Shown here: piece by piece, positions 57,351 to 64,000 of the stretch
Position numbering within the stretch: position 1 is the stretch's first letter
Layout: each line of letters starts with the position of its first letter
Source: Brassica napus
Taxonomy: Eukaryota > Streptophyta > Magnoliopsida > Brassicales > Brassicaceae
Assembly: GCF_020379485.1 (NCBI RefSeq)
Contig: NC_063438.1
Coordinates: 3,596,001-3,660,000 of the forward strand
DNA length: 64,000 bases
Direction: 5' to 3'
Program-made: the position numbers and the translations under genes
The notes under the pieces: model-generated
The model's database searches: none
Told to the model about the DNA's origin: nothing
Seen by the model: only the letters and a program-made list of their open reading frames with translations

Positions 57351-60300
57351 TCATGATGTGCGAGTAAAAAAATCATTGACGTCTAGATTTTTATCTCCAT
57401 GAGCAACAGCATCTTCAGGTTCTGGCATGAAGAGGTTTGTTGTTGACACCTGCATGAAGCAAAACAAAAGTTCTGTCATCCATATCTTGAGAACTCAACA
57501 TTTATATGGAGTGAAACCCATGTCTCAACCAAAAACGTTTTGGCAAATTCAAAAGAAGACTTACCTTGGTATCAAGAAGCATATCTCCGTTACTGTCGGC
57601 TATGAGGCTAGCACCATGGGCTTTTAGCCACTCAGAACACGCCTCCATACTGTCGGTCTCCTTTTCACCACTACCTTCGCTTGAAGTATTAGTAAACCCC
57701 AGCACTTGGGCTAAGTATGAAACCGGGATTGTAGGACGACAACTCCGAGACATGACAGTCACTGCCTTATAACGCATCTTCTCCACATAGAGATCTGCAG
57801 ATCAAACATGAAAAACCTCATTCTATTTTTTTTATCATTTCTTTAAATATCTATTCAAAACTGTTCAAACATATCAAAAGAGTTATCACAGGTGATATGT
57901 CTCTCACCCATGAGGAAGCTGTTCATGTTTGGCGCAGTCTTGTAGAGCCTGAAGAACATAACATAATTTCCTGACGTAACAGCTGCACGAACTGAGAGAG
58001 CATGTCGAACTGCTTCATCCTTCTTAGCTTCTTTGGATAATCTATAAAACATATTAAGAGATCACAAATGTACTCAATCGCATGCATACAAACCCCAATT
58101 AAAAGGGGCAACCTCTTCACATTGGTCAAATTAGATGTAAAAGAAACTATCAGACAGGTGGCGTGAACATTCGTTGACTCCAATACTATTCTCTCAATTG
58201 GTTACTCGTATAATTTGTTAACAAACATTATTCTGAGCTTCCCACGGAACTTCGATTTATCAAAGTTTCTCGTGAAGTGTTATGCTGAAATATAGCACAG
58301 AAGGAAATTTAAAAATACTAACCTGGACATAGATGAAAGCAGTTCTCGGTTGTTGTTAGAGTGTAAGGTAATATAGAGCAGACTATACGCAGCAAATTCC
58401 AGAGAGCATCCTTCTATACCATCAGCATAAAGGATTTTCAACTGTGATAGGCACTGTAACAACAACAAAAACCAATTCAGCAAGCCTACAAATATTCTGA
58501 GATTCTCTCCTCAGAAAATTCAAAACTGTTTTCTACAAGACTTGATTCTAGCAGTGGTTAGTAGGAGAAAATTCAAAACTGTTTTCAATCCCGAATCAGA
58601 TCTAGACAATCTGAATGATTACTAATCTGCAATATGGACAATTTGTGCAAGCGTACCAACCTGATTGTACTCAGGTAAATCCCCAGCTTCCAGAGCCAAT
58701 CTAGCATGTGTTTCATAGACCTGAAATAGAAAATGAACATGAAACCATCACAAACATGCTCACTGGATCCTACGTGCAAGAACGCTCAAAATCAAATGGA
58801 CCTCAGTACTATACCTTCACTGTTAAATGATTGTGTATCCGCTGTACTGTGAGGTCTTGGCGAATGGATTTTAGCTGATCACACTTATAAAGATAATTCT
58901 TTTGAGAATCCTGTACCATTAACAGAGCTTTTTCCAGCACATCCTCTGGTCTTACCTGTGGTTACCAATAAAGTCAGTCAAAAGCCATAAGTCAGGGCGT
59001 CAAAAAGATTACTAGGTACAAGACTATAGTGATACTTACGGCGGAAGGATCCGGTGCAGAAGTGAGGCGGAAATAACGTTTCTCAATTTCCTGGCAAGTT
59101 CCTTTAACAGTTAGTGCATTCCAATCAATGTCTTCCACAGATCTGCAGCCACTTTCATCAAAATCTTCCCCAAGTCTCAATGCAGTGCCTCTTCTAGAAT
59201 GTAAAATTCCAACATTTGCAATATTAGGTCTAGGAATATCATTCCTTCGGCTGTGCCCTTGAACTTTTTCAAAACGCTTGGAACGACTATCACGCCGCTT
59301 CGTTTGCTCGGCAGAAGTAGCAAATGACATGGCGCTGGGTGTCGAATCCTTGTCACTATCACTAGATGCCTCATCATCAATGGCAGTAGCTGCACCACCA
59401 GAAAAACGCTGTCGCTTCACAGGCCGTTGGAAACTCTTTTTTGCAGAATTTTGCCAAGAGTAAGCGGGCTTGGAGTTTTGCCAAGAGTAAGTGGGCTTAG
59501 AGTCAGTGACAGCATCCGCCTTTTGAAAACTCTCAAAGCTCTGCAAAATGTTTAAATCAGAACCCATAAGAGAATTTCTAATAGCGAAATACACATTGAC
59601 TAGAGACATAAATAAAAGTACAATCATCAGTGTGTCCAGCAGCAGCAGCCCTTCACAATTAACAAGGCAAGAATGTTAACCTTTTTGTTATTTTGGTTTT
59701 GCTGATTCCAACCTCCAAACTTAACACCACTGCTGAAAGTTGAAGCTGATTTGACAAATGGTTTTTCCACTAACGGCTCCCATCTACTTTTGGGTCGTTT
59801 TGTTGGGCTCTTATTTTGTAAGGAAGATATAAGAGTGGAGCTCGACCTGCAGCGCAGCGTAAAACTTAGAAGCAAATCATATGAAGTAAATGTTCCAAAC
59901 ATATAATAAAGAATAACAAATGTTACGGATCATGCATGCATGCTGGAGGTAAGGAAGGAAAACAGGGCCTTACTCAGTGTTAGTCACATCTGTGTTAAGG
60001 ACAGTTGAGAGAGGCTCGGTATCCCAATCCCGAGTATGGAGAGTGCCATCATCGCTAGCTTCGGTGATGACCTAGAAATACAAATATAAGCATCAGCATG
60101 CTAAGTAACCCAAAATTACACAGTATCCTAGTAACCGCAAATTGATTTCTTCGTGTTTCCAGAAAAGGGATGAAAACATCATTCAAATATGGCATTAACA
60201 TTAAGATGAGCACAATGAGTGACTCGAACCATGCTAAAATGGTGTTATATCCGTGCGTCCACAATTCCTACTAACGTTTACCTTCTTCAGGGCAGCCTGG

Positions 60301-62345
60301 CAAGATGCTTTTTCTTTGTCACCTTTGCAGCGTGCAAAAGCCCTCTCGACAAACCCACAAAGCGATTTCGGTAAGGTTCCAGGCTAACAGCAACAAGATT
60401 GCAATGACAATTAAAAACAGAACTCAGTACACCACTTACAGTAGTACTTATTTAATGTCTACTTCACTTGCTAGGTATCAAGAATTGAAAATAGGGCCTT
60501 ACCTCAGGCACAGGAGTGGCATGGACTTTTGGCTTTGGCATTGAAACACTAACATATGCAGGTGTCTGGGTTGCACCGGCTGCTGAACTACCTTTATCCA
60601 TTTTGGTATAACCTGATGGCAAGTTTGAAGCAATTCTAGGATTAGTTGGAATCTGTATTTTGCTTACCCTTTGAGTATCCACTGACGGTGTAGCCTGAGT
60701 AGGCTGGCGATAGCCTAACGGTGCCTGATGAACGGAAGACTGTGAGTTCATTCCTTGAGGATATGTAGCTCTCTGATGACCCTGAAAGGGGGTCTCATAT
60801 AAGGGTTTCGTCTCCAGAGGACTCTGGTAATGATTTTGTGGAGGAACAGGATAATGAGCTTGCTGATTTTGTGTTTGATGCTTCCAGTAAGCATCATTAG
60901 AGGCACTCACCGCTGCAGCAGGCTGAAAGAATAAAAAAAACATGACTACTTAGTTTTCTGTTAAAAAAAAAAACGACTACCGTGAAAGAAAGCAATCACG
61001 CAAAGCATTAGACACTCAAATACGAATAAGAACAAAAATTTGCTATACTCTCTCATGAAGGTAAAATCTCAACCTGTTGAGAAGGTGGCTGGGATAAGTC
61101 GGTTTCCTGCCTCCAAGGTTGAGCATAAGACGGAGCAGGCTGGCCATTTGAAGCAGGCGTTTCATTAGTAACACCAGGAACTGGAAAGCTCTGACTAACT
61201 GCACTAGTGGCAGGCAACTTTTCGGTGCCCGGGGCACAAGGGACTTCTGTTTGGCCGTAATAAGCTGGCCACTGTTGGTAGCTCTGTTGATAATGGACAG
61301 GTGTAGTCGTCGTCGCAACAGTGGAGCTATGAGTGTTAGCAGCGTCATGAGTATAGTTCTGATAAGGGGTTGATGTATAGTTTCCCTGGTTTGGTGTATT
61401 AGTCTGATTGCTGTAGTTCGTACTTGGGTAACCTCCAGCAGATTGGTTGTTATAATTTGTAGTTTGGTAACCTCCATTAGTCTGATAATCAGCAGGATTG
61501 TAGTAAGTTCCAGAATAACTTGCAGTCGCAGCAGCATAAGATCCTGGATTCTGAAATGAGGAAATAGGCTGATAAGGAGCACCTGTGTTTTGATACGCCC
61601 CAACAGGCTGAGGATATGACTGGCTTGGTTGCTGCTGTTGTTGGTAGGCACTGTAGTAATTGGAATATCCCGTGTTTGAGTAGTTTTGTGGTGGGTCAGA
61701 AGAGGTCTGGTATGGCGTGTATCCACCACTATAGTCCTGAGCCACATTTACAGTTACAGACGGTGGGGCATTATTGGATGTTTCTTGCACATTCCCTGTG
61801 GGTGGCACTGTAGGCTGTGGTGGATGGTAATAGTTCCCATTCTGCACAGCCTGACTGTAGGGTGCTGTCCATGAGGTACCGTCAGAAACAGTTGAGTATT
61901 GGTATGGAGATATCTGCACTTGGCTTCCATCATCACCATATCGTTTCTATGAGAAATAAAGAAAGGAATTAGTAGTGGCTAAACTGAATAATTATCCACC
62001 ACAAAAAGGGTCAAAGAATGAGAAGAATCATATAGACAAACAAAAAGTCAAGCTTAAATCAAGACTATATCTACAAATTGAGATGCTAAAAGAAGCCTCA
62101 AACATAAAAACAAAAAGTCAAGCTAAGTCAATGGTGAACCAAATCATCTGTAACTAAACAAAACCAATTCAATGCAACGCAATGAAGTATAACTTTTGTA
62201 TGAATTGCACATAAAGGATTTGACTTTGTGAGTTGAAAAACGTTAGTTTACAAAATTACTGAGGACGTAAGAGATTATGATTAACCTCAATGGGGTTAGG
62301 GTCAAGTGGAGCCACGGTCTGAGTGTTTCCTCCTCCTTGATTCAT
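57351..62345 (-). CDS. SAC3A: SAC3/GANP family protein SAC3A, 13 exons
   Basis: Exons read from GT/AG sites, minus strand: 62345-62286, 61946-61074, 60922-60503, 60383-60282, 60071-59974, 59846-59681, 59540-59040, 58955-58815, 58720-58661, 58453-58323, 58041-57908, 57794-57565, 57449-57351. They sum to 3015 bases, in frame throughout, giving 1004 aa plus stop, very close to the Arabidopsis SAC3A length as I recall it. Residues about 21-450 are rich in Gln, Asn, Tyr, Ser and Pro (prion-like). Residues about 700-930 form the SAC3/GANP domain (EKRYFRLTSAPDPSAVRPE opens it). SAC3 proteins are the scaffold of TREX-2, which links transcription to mRNA export at nuclear pores. Start chosen: MNQGG. 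The frame is open further upstream, so a longer start is possible. Confidence 0.92.
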
Positions 62346-62700
62346 TCTACCATACACACACCCACCCTCCTGCATCATATCCCCCCATTCAATCAAACTC
62401 ATCACTTTCGATAATACAAGCAGAAGAGCCTTAAATAGCAAAAAATTTGTACCGGTGATGATTCTGTTCTTCGTTCCGGTGAAGAATCGAAGCGCAGAGC
62501 AGGATTTGAGATCAAACAGTGACAGAGAGAAACGAATTGAACCAAACAACAACAACAAAATTGAAGCAAGAAGGCAAAATAAAAAAAGATATATATAAAC
62601 CAAGCAAAGGGCGCAACGAGGACGGCGATAATCGAGGAATCTGGCCCTAAAGAAACTATTATATGTCAATCAATTATGTTTCTGCCTGAGCCTTGAGACG
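62346..62700 (-). promoter_or_regulatory. SAC3A leader and promoter region
   Basis: The first ATG of SAC3A is preceded by an open frame without stops back to 62669, but that peptide is hydrophobic and unlike the family. A second in-frame ATG pair lies 11-12 codons upstream (MMQEGG). No clear TATA box was identified. Confidence 0.4.
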
Positions 62701-63076
62701 ACGATTATCAACTAATTACGATGTTTATTACTGCTCTTGGGTCGGGTCGGTTCGGGTTAAACTGATTCGGGTTTTCTTTTATCGTTTTTTTTTTTTTAAT
62801 TTTAATCCCAGTTGCCTTTTTCTCCAAATATTTCTCGGTGAAAGATCTGCAATGCAAATAAGGAAATATCACTGATGAAGTTGTTTATTTTAGTTAAATC
62901 AGCTAATGTCGATTTTATCAGCTAAAATAATTACGATGTTAAATCAGCTAATGTCATCACATATATATTAGAGAAAAAGACTAAAATATCACCAAACCAA
63001 GTTTTTGTTCCTAAAGTAGTACTTAAGATTCAAAGTCACAAAAATAAGTTTTATTAAATAGGTAAATATATACTTA
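62701..63076. other. Intergenic, no gene seen
   Basis: Contains a 'gttaaatcagctaatgtc' word twice (62893 and 62938), otherwise AT-rich DNA. Confidence 0.4.
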
Positions 63077-63388
63077 CTAGGTGTATTGCCCGCGATGCGG
63101 GCTTAAACATTTTCATAAATTTTCGAAAAGTTCTTTGTATACTATGCTAGTTATATTGTGTTTTCCAAAAAGAATTCTTGCGATCAATTTAGTATCATCT
63201 ATGCATTGTCTACTCTTGAATATATAAATATATATATTTCTGAACAATTAAATATTAAAATATTTTAGTGGTATAATTTAAACTTGGGTCTCTAGTCAAA
63301 AAACAAAACTTGTTTCCAATTTATGTAAAGAATATTATTTTTTTTGAATGAGCAAAGATTTAAGGATGGTTATTGTTTTAAGAACATA
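63077..63388 (-). mobile_element. Helitron 3' end (partial element)
   Basis: The minus strand ends with hairpin GCCCGCATCGCGGGC (about 63088-63102), then AATACAC and CTAG (63080-63077), with host A at 63076. The 5' end was not located; it may lie inside or beyond the next element. Confidence 0.65.
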
Positions 63389-64000
63389 CTAGATAGTAAC
63401 CCGCCCTTTTCAAGGGCGGAAATTATTTAAACAAATCTTTCTAATTGTTACTGAGATTAGAATATATAAATTATTTATAAAAAATCCATAGTTTTTTATA
63501 TATATAGTTTTGTTTATAATATTGTTTGTGGATAACTGGATATAATATATACTGCTTTTTTTTTAAATTCCAACATCCCATATAAATAAATGTTAATATG
63601 TTTGAGATCCATAATTTATAAGCAAATTATTTAAACAAAACTTTTTAACTCTTACTGAGATTACAATATTACATTTTAAAAAAAAAAACAAATTATTTCC
63701 ACAATAGAGTTCTTATATTTTTTTTAATTATAATATTGTTTGTGGATATATTATATACTATTTTTTATTATTTAAATTTCAACTTCCATAATATTAGTTT
63801 TAGTTGGTAAAGACCCATAATCGTATTGCCCATTTATTTGCAAAGCAACACAATGACGTGTCCTGCAAAAATATTTTCTATTTTCAAAAATAAATGAATA
63901 AGGAAAATATGTTCTCAACATAATTAAGTTGTAAGATCTTTTTTACTTGGACGAAAAGCTAGTTTAGATTTGATCAAATCTATTATGATGTGGTGGCAAG
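63389..64000 (-). mobile_element. Helitron 3' end, element leaves the window
   Basis: The minus strand ends with hairpin CCGCCCTTGAAAAGGGCGGG (about 63400-63420), TTACTAT and CTAG (63392-63389), host A at 63388. The 5' end is not in view, so the right border given is the window end. It may be nested in the element starting at 63077. A 'aaattatttaaacaaa' word recurs at 63421 and 63624. Confidence 0.6.

Noticed and set aside
62346..62669. Longer SAC3A N-terminus from the in-frame ATG at 62669
   Set aside because: The added peptide is hydrophobic and unlike SAC3A; the MNQGG start with exon 1 gives the expected length.

Overview
This is plant nuclear DNA from the mustard family (Brassicaceae), most likely the Brassica/Raphanus group. 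The gene order supports this. Reading right to left, the window holds SAC3A, ABCG1, MAKR4, EXO70H2 and a relic of 60S ribosomal protein L35. From memory this matches Arabidopsis chromosome 2 from AT2G39340 to AT2G39390, except that the receptor-like kinase CVY1 (AT2G39360) is not seen between ABCG1 and MAKR4. The intergenic DNA is very AT-rich and full of small transposable elements, as in Brassica genomes.

Layout. 1-603 is flank related to the spacers further right. 614-6063 is a full-length L1-type LINE on the minus strand with a poly-A tail and target-site duplication. From 9.6 to 40.7 kb is a tandem array of four intact EXO70H2-type exocyst genes on the plus strand (9651, 16812, 27733 and 38712), followed by a broken fifth fragment near 41.3 kb. 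The spacers are related to each other. The one between genes 1 and 2 carries a decayed RPL35 gene. The two later spacers are nearly identical and share two Helitrons, a hAT-like element, a tRNA-type SINE and a truncated LINE tail. MAKR4 lies at 42.5-43.4 kb. An 11-kb transposon-rich gap follows, with a MITE-like element, two Helitrons, a TRIM foldback and a LINE relic. ABCG1 is at 54.8-57.0 kb (plus strand). SAC3A is a 13-exon minus-strand gene at 57.35-62.35 kb. Two further Helitron 3' ends lie at the right edge.

The main discovery is the history of the array. Gene 3 is a chimera: its 5' part and upstream spacer match gene 4, while its 3' part and downstream spacer match gene 2. The switch falls within about 29 bp. 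This is the product expected from unequal crossing-over between genes 2 and 4, which would have duplicated a block of about 10.95 kb very recently. Because the spacers are paralogous, one serves as the empty site for insertions in another. That fixes the ends of several transposons and reveals a set of tiny 'tail-only' insertions (12-27 nt flanked by 9-16 bp duplications).

The host genes do not form a pathway. EXO70H2 proteins are exocyst subunits for secretory-vesicle tethering. MAKR4 is a membrane-associated kinase regulator. ABCG1 is a half-size lipid or cutin/suberin-precursor exporter. SAC3A is a nuclear mRNA-export (TREX-2 type) protein. Functions come from family knowledge; coordinates and splice sites were read by eye.
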